A stretch of DNA of 64,000 bases from assembly GCA_050946575.1 (NCBI GenBank), contig JBMNVB010000002.1:1-64000 (forward strand), read 5' to 3'. This document shows positions 1-8,474 of the stretch, in pieces (the stretch's first letter is position 1; each line of letters begins with the position of its first letter). Source of the stretch: JALCRY01 sp050946575. GTDB taxonomy: Bacteria; Bacillota; Clostridia; Peptostreptococcales; Anaerovoracaceae. The notes beneath the pieces are model-generated. The model saw only the letters and a list, made by a program, of their open reading frames with translations, did no database searches and was not told the origin of the DNA. The translations under genes were made by a program, and so were the position numbers.

Positions 1-248
1 CTGAGGTGCTGATGGACAAGATCGATATCGAAAGGGAGATACAGGCGCTGACAGCGCAGAAGCAGTTCGAGGGACGCGTAATAACCGTACTGCCTCTCGG
101 AGTAATATTCTGCCTTGATCTGTTTTCGCCGGATTATCTCGAAGCAATGTATTCGACCATAGCGGGAAGGGTGGTGATGACCGCGTGCATGGGCGGCATC
201 GTCGCGGCGTACATACTCACGGAGCGTCTGCTCAGAATAGAGGTCTGA
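1..248 (+). CDS. TadB-like pilus assembly membrane protein (C-terminal part)
   Basis: The reading frame is open at the left edge of the window, so this is the 3' end of a longer gene and the GTG at position 6 is probably not a start. The last ~80 residues hold two hydrophobic segments (around VITVLPLGVIFCLDLF and VVMTACMGGIVAAYIL) separated by a short loop ending in a glycine-rich turn. This is the C-terminal layout of GspF/TadB inner-membrane platform proteins of type IVb pilus systems. It lies one base before a TadC-like gene and a Flp pilin, which supports the call. The family builds the membrane platform for pilus assembly. The identification rests on this short tail plus context. Confidence 0.6.
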   Translation, partial: EVLMDKIDIEREIQALTAQKQFEGRVITVLPLGVIFCLDLFSPDYLEAMYSTIAGRVVMTACMGGIVAAYILTERLLRIEV

Positions 249-249
249 G

Positions 250-1371
250 ATGAAAGAGAAAGCAACTGAGATGATAATCAATGCGCGGAAGCGCATCAGA
301 AGTATCGCGGGCCCTGCAGGAGAAGATTCTCTTCGCATGAGATATGTGAAGCTGTACGGTGAAAAAGAAGGGCAGGAAAAGACTGAAACTGAGCGGAGGC
401 GGACAAGGCTGATGTACAGGGTGACGGCCGCAGCCTTTGCGGCTGCACTCGCTCTGGCGGCTTTTTCAATGGCCGGCAGCGGGTCGGGCATCACCACTGA
501 CGCAAGCGGAGGCATGACATCCGTGAAGAGGCCGTCCGAAGCCGAGGGCAGCAGGCTGATAGATGTTTACGTCATAGCCGAAAAGGACGGTCACACGATT
601 TCTGAAAAGGAACAGATATGGATCGATCCGAAGGGGAAGGATGAGGAAAAAGGCAATGGCGCGGGAGGGATGCTCGGCGAGGAAACGAAGGAGGATGCGC
701 TCAGACGGGCGGTCGATTCGAAGGTGCGTGAAATAAACAGCGGCAGAGAAGGAGCGGCCGTGGTCCTTCCGGCTGCGCTCGACGACGGGACGAAACTCAG
801 GTGGGAGCAGAGGACGGAAAACAATATCCCGCTCATTCTGATCGCGTTTGCGGCATGCCTGGTCATGATATATAAGGCGTCCGACGCGAAGCTGAAGAAG
901 GAAGAATCCGAGGCGAAAAGATCGATCGTGCGGGAGCTCCCGGGTTTCATTAACAAATTCACTCTCCTCATCAATGCGGGCCTCGTTACTAACGAGGCGT
1001 TCGGAAGGATCATGTCTGATTATGAACTGATGAGGCCGGCCGGGAAGAAATATTTCTATGAGCAGCTGCTCGAGACGGAAAGAAGGGCCGAAGAGACAAA
1101 GAGTCCGTTCCACGAAGAGCTCTCAGCATTCGCGAAGCGGTCTGAAGTGCGTGAGCTCATGCGCTTTTCGAATATCGTGAACGACAACATAAGCAAGGGA
1201 TTCGATCTTGTGGAGAAACTGAAACGCGAGAGCGAAGTGATGTGGTTCGAACGGAAAAAGCAGTCGGAGGAAAAGGGCAGGATAGCGGAGACAAAGCTGA
1301 CGCTTCCGCTCATGATACTCCTTCTGGTGCTGATCACCGTAACTACCGCTCCCGCGCTCATGGACATTTAG
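250..1371 (+). CDS. TadC-like type II secretion system F family protein
   Basis: Probable membrane platform subunit of a Tad/Flp pilus machine. The 373 residues hold an N-terminal transmembrane segment (about 58-76), a long polar, probably external region, a second membrane segment (about 192-210), then a GspF-like domain from about 225. That domain has the typical ELPGFINKFTLLINAGL start and a C-terminal membrane helix near 350-368. The start follows a GAGG motif one base after the upstream stop. The order TadB-TadC-pilin-TadE matches known Tad loci. The large acidic and polar insert between the first two helices is longer than in textbook TadC and is unassigned. Confidence 0.72.
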   Translation: MKEKATEMIINARKRIRSIAGPAGEDSLRMRYVKLYGEKEGQEKTETERRRTRLMYRVTAAAFAAALALAAFSMAGSGSGITTDASGGMTSVKRPSEAEGSRLIDVYVIAEKDGHTISEKEQIWIDPKGKDEEKGNGAGGMLGEETKEDALRRAVDSKVREINSGREGAAVVLPAALDDGTKLRWEQRTENNIPLILIAFAACLVMIYKASDAKLKKEESEAKRSIVRELPGFINKFTLLINAGLVTNEAFGRIMSDYELMRPAGKKYFYEQLLETERRAEETKSPFHEELSAFAKRSEVRELMRFSNIVNDNISKGFDLVEKLKRESEVMWFERKKQSEEKGRIAETKLTLPLMILLLVLITVTTAPALMDI

Positions 1372-1388
1372 GAAAGGAGAAACCGGAA

Positions 1389-1547
1389 ATGATGAAAGCT
1401 GTAAATACTCTCAGGAAACGTTCGGGGATGGAAATGGTCCAGGTCGCAATACTCGTCGCCATCGCGATAATCCTCGGCCTGATCTTCAAATCGGAGATCG
1501 TCAGGTTCGTGAACGAGGTGTTCGAAAACCTGAACGCGGGGTTCTGA
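1389..1547 (+). CDS. Flp-type (type IVb) pilin-like small protein
   Basis: A 52-residue protein with a short basic N-terminus (MMKAVNTLRKRSGMEMVQ), one hydrophobic helix (VAILVAIAIILGLIF) and a short polar tail. This is the size and layout of Flp major or minor pilins. The ATG at 1389 sits behind a GGAGA motif; a longer in-frame extension upstream lacks support because it overlaps the TadC-like gene. The stop overlaps the next start as TGATG, suggesting translational coupling to the TadE-like gene. The G-M-E-x-V-Q pattern before the hydrophobic stretch resembles a prepilin processing region, though no prepilin peptidase is in the window. Confidence 0.7.
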   Translation: MMKAVNTLRKRSGMEMVQVAILVAIAIILGLIFKSEIVRFVNEVFENLNAGF

Positions 1548-1930
1548 TGCTCCGCAAAAAAGACGGGTCCGCGGTCGTTGAGGCGGCGGTCGCGCTCCCG
1601 CTTATCATCCTCGCCGTCATCACGATGATATACATACTCCTCAATATGTTCGCCGTAGTGCGGTCCGATGTGAGGATGCACGCGGCGGCGAACGAGCGGG
1701 CCGGACAGGTGTCCAAGACATGGAAAACCTACCGGCACCACCCGCGGGGGATAAACGTGAGCGACGGAAGGTATATCTACAGAAAATGTGTTTTTGCGGC
1801 AGAGACTTTGAGATTCAGAAAAGCGGGATTGCTGAATAAGTCTGTTACCAGAAATATGGAAAGCAGAGGATATGTGACCGATGAAAAAAAGTTTATCAGA
1901 TACGCTGATTTTTTCGATAAGGGGACGTAA
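1547..1930 (+). CDS. TadE-like pseudopilin
   Basis: A 127-residue protein that begins with a basic stretch and the sequence GSAVVEAAVALPLIILAV, the characteristic N-terminus of TadE/TadG-like pseudopilins, followed by about 80 mostly polar residues. Such proteins are exported by way of their single N-terminal helix and assist Flp pilus assembly. The start is coupled to the pilin stop (TGATG). The 3' end overlaps the next gene by 50 bp, consistent with a tightly packed operon. The C-terminal part has no motif I recognise. Confidence 0.75.
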   Translation: MLRKKDGSAVVEAAVALPLIILAVITMIYILLNMFAVVRSDVRMHAAANERAGQVSKTWKTYRHHPRGINVSDGRYIYRKCVFAAETLRFRKAGLLNKSVTRNMESRGYVTDEKKFIRYADFFDKGT

Positions 1931-3152
1931 GGGAAGCTCGTCCGTATTTCTGATGATGATAATGACGGCAATGCTGATACTTGTGCTGGCTCTTGTCGCG
2001 GCGACGGAAAAGACGGCGTCCGCCGGCGCATCTGACGCGCTGTTTTCGATGGCCGGCCGCTCGGTCCTGGCCGAATATGACAGAGCGCTCCAGAAGGAAT
2101 ACGGTCTGTTCGCGGTCAGGGCCTTCGAACCGGAGATAGAAAAGAAGATCAGATTCTATGTTGATTCGACATACGGCGGGATGAACTATTTCAGGCTCGC
2201 TTCCGTGAAGACGGACGCTGCCGGCTGCAGCCTGCAGGATACAGAGGTGTTCAAAAAAGAGGTCATCGACTGCGTGAAATATGAGACTGCGCGCGGTCTT
2301 GCCGGCAAACTGACTGAGGGGAGAGGAAGCGGCAGCGCCGTGTCGTCAGGGACGGGCGGTATCGGTGCCGGCGGAGAATCCCGCGACTTCGTGCTCAGAA
2401 ACAGCGCAGTAATAAATGAGCTCCCGTCAAGAGGGATCGCGGACGGGAGCAGTATTATCGACAAGGTCAGGAATATCGGGGACGGATCCGGAAATGTCTT
2501 CAGGGCAGGGACGGAGCGGTACATGATAAATCAGTACATCATGGACCATTTCAAGAACGCGCAGGACAGCCGGGGCGGACGCGACACGTTTTTCAACTAC
2601 GAAGCGGAATATATTCTTGAAGGCAGCATGAGCGATGAGAAGAACCGGAAGAAATTCCGGGCAGAACTCACCGTTCTGCGAAATGCGGTGAATGTGCTTT
2701 ACATAAAATCAAGACCGGACATGATGGCAGAGGTGACCGCGCTAGCGGCGGCCATGACGCCCGGACCGGAAGCGGCGATCACGGAAATCGCGCTTATCGA
2801 ACTGTGGGCGCTTGCCGAAGCTGAAAACGATGTGGAGATACTGATGCACGGCGGGAAAGTGCCCGTCGCGAAGACGCCCGCAACATGGGCTGCGGATCTT
2901 AAAGCCGCCGTGAAAGGCAGGGCGGGATATATCGATACGCATTCTCCTACAGGGCTCACTTATCAGGGTTATCTTCAGGCCTTCCTGTTTTTCAAGGGAG
3001 AAGAAGTGAAACTCGCGAGGATGATGGATCTGATACAGATAAATCTCAAGGGCACGTCGGACCGTGATTTCCTGATAAAAGAATGCTGCACCGGTTTCAG
3101 GGTCACTGCAAAGGTGAACGGGAGGACATACAGTTATGCGCATACATACTAA
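1881..3152 (+). CDS. DUF5702 domain protein of the Tad locus
   Basis: A 423-residue protein with a basic N-terminus and one hydrophobic helix (SVFLMMIMTAMLILVLALVA) that follows a GSSSVF motif. It continues with the ALFSMAGRSVLAEYDRALQKEYGLFA segment (shared by DUF5702 proteins in clostridial Tad loci) and a long, probably extracellular region. Its role is unknown; position and topology suggest a TadG-like structural or accessory pilus component. A GAGGA motif lies ten bases before the ATG. The gene starts inside the previous gene and ends inside the next one, so the order is probably transcribed as one unit. Confidence 0.68.
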   Translation: MKKSLSDTLIFSIRGRKGSSSVFLMMIMTAMLILVLALVAATEKTASAGASDALFSMAGRSVLAEYDRALQKEYGLFAVRAFEPEIEKKIRFYVDSTYGGMNYFRLASVKTDAAGCSLQDTEVFKKEVIDCVKYETARGLAGKLTEGRGSGSAVSSGTGGIGAGGESRDFVLRNSAVINELPSRGIADGSSIIDKVRNIGDGSGNVFRAGTERYMINQYIMDHFKNAQDSRGGRDTFFNYEAEYILEGSMSDEKNRKKFRAELTVLRNAVNVLYIKSRPDMMAEVTALAAAMTPGPEAAITEIALIELWALAEAENDVEILMHGGKVPVAKTPATWAADLKAAVKGRAGYIDTHSPTGLTYQGYLQAFLFFKGEEVKLARMMDLIQINLKGTSDRDFLIKECCTGFRVTAKVNGRTYSYAHTY

Positions 3153-3894
3153 ACGCGGCTACTATATGGTCGAGGCTGCGATATTTCTCCCGCTTTTCAT
3201 TATCGGCGTGCTCACAATAGGCTGCTTCGTAAAGGTGATCGGTGTTACAGAGAATGTCATTTTCGCCGGGTGCGATGAGGCGAGGTACTGTGCGCAGGAA
3301 GCGTACGTCCATAATACGGCGCCGGAACTGAAGGTCATGCTCGGAAACCGAGTCATGAAGGAGAACAGTGATCTGGAAAAGGCGTCAGTCAGCGGCATCA
3401 GATACAGATACGGCGGGTACGGGATATCGGATCTTATAAGCTTCGATATCAATTACGCCGTGCGCGTGAATCTGCCGGTGAAGATGACAGAGACCCGCAG
3501 CAGGAAAGTCAGGATAACATGCAGGGCATTCGTCGGAGCGGATCCGGAAAACGGGCCGATGGGATTCGCGGCCATGGAAAATGACGGTGACGCGAGGACG
3601 GTATATGTTTTCCCGCAGGGGGGAGAATGCTATCACAAGCTGTCCTGCACATATGTGTCTTCGAAGCCCGTTCAGGTCACACTGAACAACGGCATCAGGA
3701 AAAAGTACGGCGCGTGCGGTCTCTGCAGGCCGTCGTCGCTCGGCAACGGCAGCAGCGTCTACTGTTTCATTAACTACGGCGAGACATACCACAGACGAAG
3801 CTGCTCCTGCATTGATAAGTATTATATCCCTCTGGAAAGATCGGAGGCGGAAAGCAGGGGATACAGAAAATGTTCAAAATGCGGAGGTGTATGA
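3136..3894 (+). CDS. TadE-like pseudopilin with two C-terminal Cys/His metal-site-like repeats
   Basis: The N-terminus (GYYMVEAAIFLPLFIIGVL) is the TadE-like export and assembly helix. After a central region of about 120 residues, the C-terminus carries two tandem copies of a pattern Y-V-F/C ... Y-H-x3-C ... C-x2-C, at about residues 155-203 and 210-252. Each copy contains YH, a cysteine 4 residues later and a CxxC about 25-30 residues on. This resembles the zinc-binding fold seen in Ada-type N-terminal domains, but that link is inference. The gene starts inside the DUF5702 gene behind GGAGG. Free cysteines or a metal site on an exported pilus component of an anaerobe are uncommon. Confidence 0.65.
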   Translation: MRIHTKRGYYMVEAAIFLPLFIIGVLTIGCFVKVIGVTENVIFAGCDEARYCAQEAYVHNTAPELKVMLGNRVMKENSDLEKASVSGIRYRYGGYGISDLISFDINYAVRVNLPVKMTETRSRKVRITCRAFVGADPENGPMGFAAMENDGDARTVYVFPQGGECYHKLSCTYVSSKPVQVTLNNGIRKKYGACGLCRPSSLGNGSSVYCFINYGETYHRRSCSCIDKYYIPLERSEAESRGYRKCSKCGGV

Positions 3895-3895
3895 G

Positions 3896-4435
3896 ATGAA
3901 ACTTAAAGAAACTGATTACACGCTTGAATTCGGACCGGGAATCATACGGCCGTTCGAGGAGGGTATACTCACTTCGGGTTACTGCGATTTTTCGCTGCCG
4001 ATGAGTTTTATGAGGTACGATGACAGGACGGTAGTGAAATACCACGCTGAAGGGTATTCCGCGCTTAGCGACCTGATACCCGAGGATGAGCGGAGCATCC
4101 TTGAGATAATAGAGAAGACGATGATCATGCTGAAGAGGTCGAAGGAGTATCTCATCACGCCGAACAAGATCGTCCTGACGAAGGATACAGTTTTCTATAA
4201 CGTCAGGACAGGCGATGTGCGTATCGCGTATGTAGCGGGCGCGCGGGGAGTGCTGAACGATCATATCGTTGACTATATCCTTTCTTTCAGGGACGGCGAA
4301 GACGCCGATACACGGGCGCATCTTGACAGGATCGCCGCGGAGATAAAAGAGGGGAATCTTTCGCTTACGGATATTGTTGACATGATGGGTGAAGAGCGGC
4401 GGAATATGGCGCTCGCTGCCGGCGGCGTCCAATGA
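3896..4435 (+). CDS. DUF6382-like protein of the Tad locus
   Basis: A 179-residue soluble protein without signal peptide or membrane segment. The start at 3896 follows the preceding stop by one base; the upstream in-frame methionine at 3812 would lie inside the previous gene. The pattern (an F-S-L-P-M-S-F-M-R-Y-D stretch near residue 33, a leucine-rich middle, then YLITPNKIVLTKDTVFYN) matches the DUF6382 domain that often accompanies FHA domains and Tad genes in clostridia. No FHA domain is present here. Function is unknown; a cytoplasmic regulatory or scaffolding role is a guess from context. It is the last gene of the pilus cluster. Confidence 0.55.
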   Translation: MKLKETDYTLEFGPGIIRPFEEGILTSGYCDFSLPMSFMRYDDRTVVKYHAEGYSALSDLIPEDERSILEIIEKTMIMLKRSKEYLITPNKIVLTKDTVFYNVRTGDVRIAYVAGARGVLNDHIVDYILSFRDGEDADTRAHLDRIAAEIKEGNLSLTDIVDMMGEERRNMALAAGGVQ

Positions 4436-4439
4436 TCTG

Positions 4440-4468
4440 TTGAGAACGCGTTCCTTATGGATTATAAT
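4440..4468 (+). promoter_or_regulatory. Sigma-A-type promoter for the DUF308 gene
   Basis: TTGAGA (4440-4445), 17 bases, TATAAT (4463-4468). It lies directly after the pilus cluster and 23 bases before the next start, so a new transcript probably begins here. Confidence 0.6.
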
Positions 4469-4490
4469 TGTGTATCATAGGGAGGCAATT

Positions 4491-5006
4491 ATGGAGGAAA
4501 AGGCGAAAGGATTCAGTGCGTACGCGGCAGTCGTCGGTATCGTGATCACGGTGCTCGGCGTCATCTGTCTCGCGAAACCGCAGGTCATGGAAAGCATGAT
4601 CATCTGGATCATGGGCGGCATCGTTATCATTACCGGGATCGTCATGGCGATATCGGGGAAAGTCTCGCACAATACCGGGAATCTCGTTTTCGGGATAGTC
4701 CTGATAATCGTAGGCATATTGATGATCGTATGCGAGGAAGTAACGAAGACCGCTATAGGAGCGGCGATAGCGCTGTTCGCCGTCGTGCTCGGCATTAACA
4801 GACTGAATGCGTCCTCAACGCTGAAAAAAACAGGCGGAAACGGGAAGCCGCCGCTTATTTCGGGGATCCTGCATCTCGTGTTCGCAGTGCTCATGCTGTT
4901 CATGACATTTGAGATGCTCGATTTCATGATGACGCTTATCGGGATCTATCTCGCTTATTCCGGGATAAATATAATTTCTGCCTCGCTCGTGCTGAAAACA
5001 ATGTGA
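4491..5006 (+). CDS. DUF308 (HdeD-like) membrane protein
   Basis: A 171-residue protein with six hydrophobic segments in three pairs, e.g. AAVVGIVITVLGVICLAKP and MIIWIMGGIVIITGIVMAI, with the repeating G-I-x-L-I-x-x-G pattern of DUF308/HdeD-family membrane proteins. The start at 4491 is chosen because GGAGG lies just upstream; the longer frame overlaps the previous gene. Some relatives protect against acid stress in enterobacteria, but the function in Bacillota is not established. It has its own promoter and is followed 12 bases later by rarA, so the two may be cotranscribed. Confidence 0.65.
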   Translation: MEEKAKGFSAYAAVVGIVITVLGVICLAKPQVMESMIIWIMGGIVIITGIVMAISGKVSHNTGNLVFGIVLIIVGILMIVCEEVTKTAIGAAIALFAVVLGINRLNASSTLKKTGGNGKPPLISGILHLVFAVLMLFMTFEMLDFMMTLIGIYLAYSGINIISASLVLKTM

Positions 5007-5018
5007 CCCGGAGGTAAT

Positions 5019-6293
5019 ATGGTACCGCTTTCGACACGCATGCGGCCCGAGACCCTCGATGAATTCGTGGGCCAGACACATTTCATGTACAAGGGCTCGC
5101 TGCTTTACAATTCAATAAAGAACAAAACATTCGACTCTGCGATATTTTTCGGACCGTCGGGGACCGGAAAGACTACGCTTGCACGTATCGCAGCGCGTGA
5201 GATGGACGCGGGGTTCGAGGAAATCAATGCGTCGGTCACCGGGACGAAAGAGCTGAAGCAGATCATCGAAAATGCGAAGCTGAAGTTCTTCGGCCTCGAG
5301 CAGAAGACGACGTATCTTTACGTGGATGAGATCCACCGCTGGAACAAGCTCCAGCAGGACACGCTTCTCAAGGCGCTGGAAGACGGAGTGATCAGGTTCA
5401 TCGGCAGCACTACCGAGAACCCGTATTTTTCAATAAACAATGCAGTGCTGAGCAGGGTTGGGTTCATCTACGAGTTCCACCGCCTCACGAATGAGGAAGT
5501 GCTCGGCATACTGAAAAACGCGTTCAGTGACAGCGAGCGCGGTCTCGGAGGCTCCGGACTTGAATGCGAGGACGGAGCGCTCGAAATGCTCGCCGACATG
5601 GCGAACGGTGACGCGAGAGTGGCGCTTGATACGCTCGGTTTTATAGCCGCGAACATTTCCGAGGGAAGGAAGATAGATAAGGCGATAGTCGGCGAGGCCA
5701 TGCAGCAGCGTACGACGTTTTACGACAGGGGCGAGGACAAGTATAATCTGCTGTCGGCTCTTCAGAAATCAGTAAGAGGTTCCGATCCTGACGCGGCTAT
5801 CCATTATCTCGCGAGGCTCATACAGGGCGGAGCGGATGAGAAAACGATCGGAAGAAGGCTGCTCGTCATGGCAAGCGAAGACATAAGTCTGGCGTATCCG
5901 AACGCGATAACGATCGTTAACGCATGCGTCCAGGCGGCTATGACGGTGGGATTCCCCGAAGCTCAGATAAATCTCGCCGAGGCGGTGATACTGATGGCGT
6001 CATGTCCGAAATCCAACAGGACGGTAGAAGCGCTGTATGCGGCTCAGAGAGATCTGTCATCAAAGAAGATAGATGATGTGCCGGCGCATCTGATGGATTC
6101 TCATTACGGAGGAGCGAAGAAACTCGGCCGCGGAATAGGATATAAATATCCGCACGACTTCGGAGGGTATGTGGATCAGCAGTATCTGCCTGACAATCTC
6201 TACAAGGAAGGAGTAAATTATTACGATCCGACCGAAAACGGTACGGAGCAGTATTTCAAGAAATATCTGCAGTCGATAGGAAAGAAGAAATGA
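5019..6293 (+). CDS. rarA: Replication-associated recombination protein A (AAA+ ATPase)
   Basis: RarA/MgsA-family AAA+ ATPase, related to clamp loaders and RuvB, that acts at stalled replication forks. Visible motifs: the N-terminal RMRPETLDEFVGQ segment, Walker A GPSGTGKTT (residues 45-53), Walker B YLYVDEIHR (about 99-107), sensor region GSTTENPYFSINNAVLSR, and the C-terminal domain with the GGADEKTIGRRLLVMASED segment typical of this family. Length 424 residues is normal. The stop overlaps the next ATG by four bases (ATGA), giving translational coupling to the ispH fusion. Confidence 0.93.
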   Translation: MVPLSTRMRPETLDEFVGQTHFMYKGSLLYNSIKNKTFDSAIFFGPSGTGKTTLARIAAREMDAGFEEINASVTGTKELKQIIENAKLKFFGLEQKTTYLYVDEIHRWNKLQQDTLLKALEDGVIRFIGSTTENPYFSINNAVLSRVGFIYEFHRLTNEEVLGILKNAFSDSERGLGGSGLECEDGALEMLADMANGDARVALDTLGFIAANISEGRKIDKAIVGEAMQQRTTFYDRGEDKYNLLSALQKSVRGSDPDAAIHYLARLIQGGADEKTIGRRLLVMASEDISLAYPNAITIVNACVQAAMTVGFPEAQINLAEAVILMASCPKSNRTVEALYAAQRDLSSKKIDDVPAHLMDSHYGGAKKLGRGIGYKYPHDFGGYVDQQYLPDNLYKEGVNYYDPTENGTEQYFKKYLQSIGKKK

Positions 6294-8347
6294 AGAGAGA
6301 AATAACACTTGCGCCGCATTCCGGGTTCTGCTTCGGGGTGACACGCGCTCTGAACAAGGCGGAAAAAGCCGCGGAAGAAATCAGGGACAGGAAGATAAGC
6401 ACATGCGGCCAGCTTATCCATAATACTATGGTCACAGACAGACTCGCTGAAAAGGGAGTCGGCATTATCAACAGTCCCGGGGAGGCGGATGACGGGCAGG
6501 TCGTGATCGTGAGGTCGCACGGAGAACCGAAGAGTTTTTACGATGCTGCCGAAAAAAAGCATCTTGAGATAATCGACGCGACGTGTCCGTTCGTGGCGAG
6601 GATACACGATCTCGCGAGAGACGCTCACGACGCCGGAAAGCAGGTGATTATAGTCGGCGCGGCGGATCATCCGGAAGTAATAGGCATTAACGGGTGGTGC
6701 GAAAACAGCGCGGTGATAGTAAAGGACGCACAGGATCCACGCATTGATGAGATACCCGAAGGCGTGCCTCTTTTTGTTGTAGCTCAGACGACGCTGAGAA
6801 AGGAATCGCTCGACAGCGTGATAGAATATCTTGACAGACACGGATTCGATTATGAGATAGAGAACACGATCTGCAGCGCGACTGAGGAGAGACAGTCGGG
6901 GTGCCGCGAGACGGCGAAAAACTCGGATGTCATGATCGTTATCGGCGACAGGAAGAGTTCAAATACGGGGAAACTGTTCGAGATTGCGAAGAGGTACTGT
7001 GAAAATGCCTATTTTGTCGAGAATATGAGTGATTTGCCATTGCATGAACTCAAGAAATATAATAAAATAGGTGTTGCGGCGGGCGCGTCGACGCCCGACT
7101 ACGCAATTAAGGAGGTTATTTCTAACATGAGTGACAACATCACTATCGACAAAGATGAAGAAATGATGAGCATGGCCGATTTCATGGATGATATCGACAA
7201 ATCGCTCAGGTTGCCACGTTCAGGTGAACTGGTCACAGGAAAGATTCTTCAGGTGACAGACAAGGAGATCATCGTTAACCTTGGCTGCAAAAAAGATGGG
7301 ATTATTCCTATTAACGAAATTTCATTGGAAGGAGATACGAAACTCACTGATCAGTTTCACGAAGGCGATGAGATCCAGGCCAAGGTCCTGAAAACGGACG
7401 ACGGCGACGGGACCATCCTGCTTTCGAAGAAGAAGTTAGAAGCCAGTGAGCACTGGAACGAGATCACCCAGGCTCTTGAAGATAAGACCACGATCGACGT
7501 TCAGGTCGTGAGACAGGTAAACGGCGGATGCATTGCAGTCTACAAGGAAGTTTCCGGATTCATCCCGCTGTCGCAGCTGTCGGACAGATACGTTGAGGAT
7601 CCGTCGGAATTCATCGGACAGACGCTGACGGTAAAGGTATCCAGAGTAGATCCGAGAAGAGGGAAGGCTGTATTCTCCCACAAGGCTTATCTGAATGAAG
7701 AGAAGCAGAAGGCTCTTAAGGAGATCTGGGAGAACATCCACGTGAACGATATCGCCGAAGGAACAGTAATGAGATTCACTGATTACGGCGCGTTCGTGGA
7801 CATCGGCGGGATCGACGGACTGCTCCACATTTCGGAGATATCCTGGGGCAAGCTGAAGCACCCGAGGGAAGCTCTCGAGATCGGGCAGAAGATTTCAGTA
7901 AAGATCCTCTCCATGAATCAGGAAAAGGGAAAGATCTCCCTCGGACTCAAGCAGACTATTCCTGAGCCGTGGTCGGTCATCGACGAGAATTACAGCGTCG
8001 GCGAGGTCGTAAAGGGCAAGGTAGTCCAGATCAAGGAGTACGGATGCTTCGTGGAACTCGAGCCGGGACTTGACGGACTCGTGCACATCTCGGAAGTGCG
8101 CCACAGAAGAGTGAACAATATCAGCGATGAAGTAAGCATCGGCGAAATAGTATATACGAAGATCCTCGACATCGATAAGGAAAGAAGAAGGATCAGCCTC
8201 AGTATAAAGGAAACGCTCGACGATAACGACGAGCCTCTGAACAGACCTGAGGAGGAAGCCGAACCTGAAGAAGCTCCGGCGGAAGAGGCACCTGCAGAAG
8301 AAGCGGAAGCTCCGGCGGAAGAGGCAGAGGCTGAAGAAGAAGCGTAA
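6290..8347 (+). CDS. ispH: HMBPP reductase (IspH) fused to ribosomal protein S1-like protein
   Basis: Residues 1 to about 280 are 4-hydroxy-3-methylbut-2-enyl diphosphate reductase, the last step of the MEP isoprenoid pathway. Cluster cysteines C14 (GFCFGV), C99 (ATCPFV) and C195 (TICSATEERQ), H44, H77, H127 and the catalytic E129 (DHPEV) are all present. From about residue 305 there are four S1 RNA-binding domains, the last two clearest (FTDYGAFVDIGGIDGLLHIS and IKEYGCFVELEPGLDGLVHIS). The protein ends in an acidic Glu/Ala/Pro-rich tail. This fusion is known in Clostridia. A perfect AAGGAGG followed by ATG sits exactly at the domain junction, see the separate entry. The gene is coupled to rarA and followed by a strong terminator. 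Confidence 0.93.
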   Translation: MKREITLAPHSGFCFGVTRALNKAEKAAEEIRDRKISTCGQLIHNTMVTDRLAEKGVGIINSPGEADDGQVVIVRSHGEPKSFYDAAEKKHLEIIDATCPFVARIHDLARDAHDAGKQVIIVGAADHPEVIGINGWCENSAVIVKDAQDPRIDEIPEGVPLFVVAQTTLRKESLDSVIEYLDRHGFDYEIENTICSATEERQSGCRETAKNSDVMIVIGDRKSSNTGKLFEIAKRYCENAYFVENMSDLPLHELKKYNKIGVAAGASTPDYAIKEVISNMSDNITIDKDEEMMSMADFMDDIDKSLRLPRSGELVTGKILQVTDKEIIVNLGCKKDGIIPINEISLEGDTKLTDQFHEGDEIQAKVLKTDDGDGTILLSKKKLEASEHWNEITQALEDKTTIDVQVVRQVNGGCIAVYKEVSGFIPLSQLSDRYVEDPSEFIGQTLTVKVSRVDPRRGKAVFSHKAYLNEEKQKALKEIWENIHVNDIAEGTVMRFTDYGAFVDIGGIDGLLHISEISWGKLKHPREALEIGQKISVKILSMNQEKGKISLGLKQTIPEPWSVIDENYSVGEVVKGKVVQIKEYGCFVELEPGLDGLVHISEVRHRRVNNISDEVSIGEIVYTKILDIDKERRRISLSIKETLDDNDEPLNRPEEEAEPEEAPAEEAPAEEAEAPAEEAEAEEEA
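7109..7129 (+). promoter_or_regulatory. Internal ribosome binding site and ATG at the IspH/S1 junction
   Basis: AAGGAGG (7109-7115) lies 11 bases before an in-frame ATG (7127), which is codon 280, between the reductase and the first S1 domain. It could allow separate production of an S1-only protein of about 406 residues. The codons (IKEVISNM) may also be conserved for protein reasons, so use as a start is inference. Confidence 0.35.
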
Positions 8348-8369
8348 ATACTGAATCAGACATTTTGAA

Positions 8370-8399
8370 ACAGATGGCCCTCGGGTCATCTGTTTTTAT
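8370..8399 (+). terminator. Rho-independent terminator after ispH-rpsA
   Basis: Ten-base-pair stem ACAGATGGCC / GGTCATCTGT (one G-T pair) with loop CTCG, followed by TTTTTATT. Confidence 0.85.
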
Positions 8400-8409
8400 T
8401 TCACTACAG

Positions 8410-8441
8410 AAAAAAACCGGAGAGGATCGTTTCCTCTCCGG
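8410..8441 (-). terminator. Terminator of the nitrilase gene
   Basis: Perfect 10-bp stem CCGGAGAGGA / TCCTCTCCGG with loop TCGTT. On the minus strand it is followed by a run of seven T. It may also work weakly in the other direction. Confidence 0.8.
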
Positions 8442-8474
8442 CAATTATTTTTGCTGAATATATTCACCCGCTCA

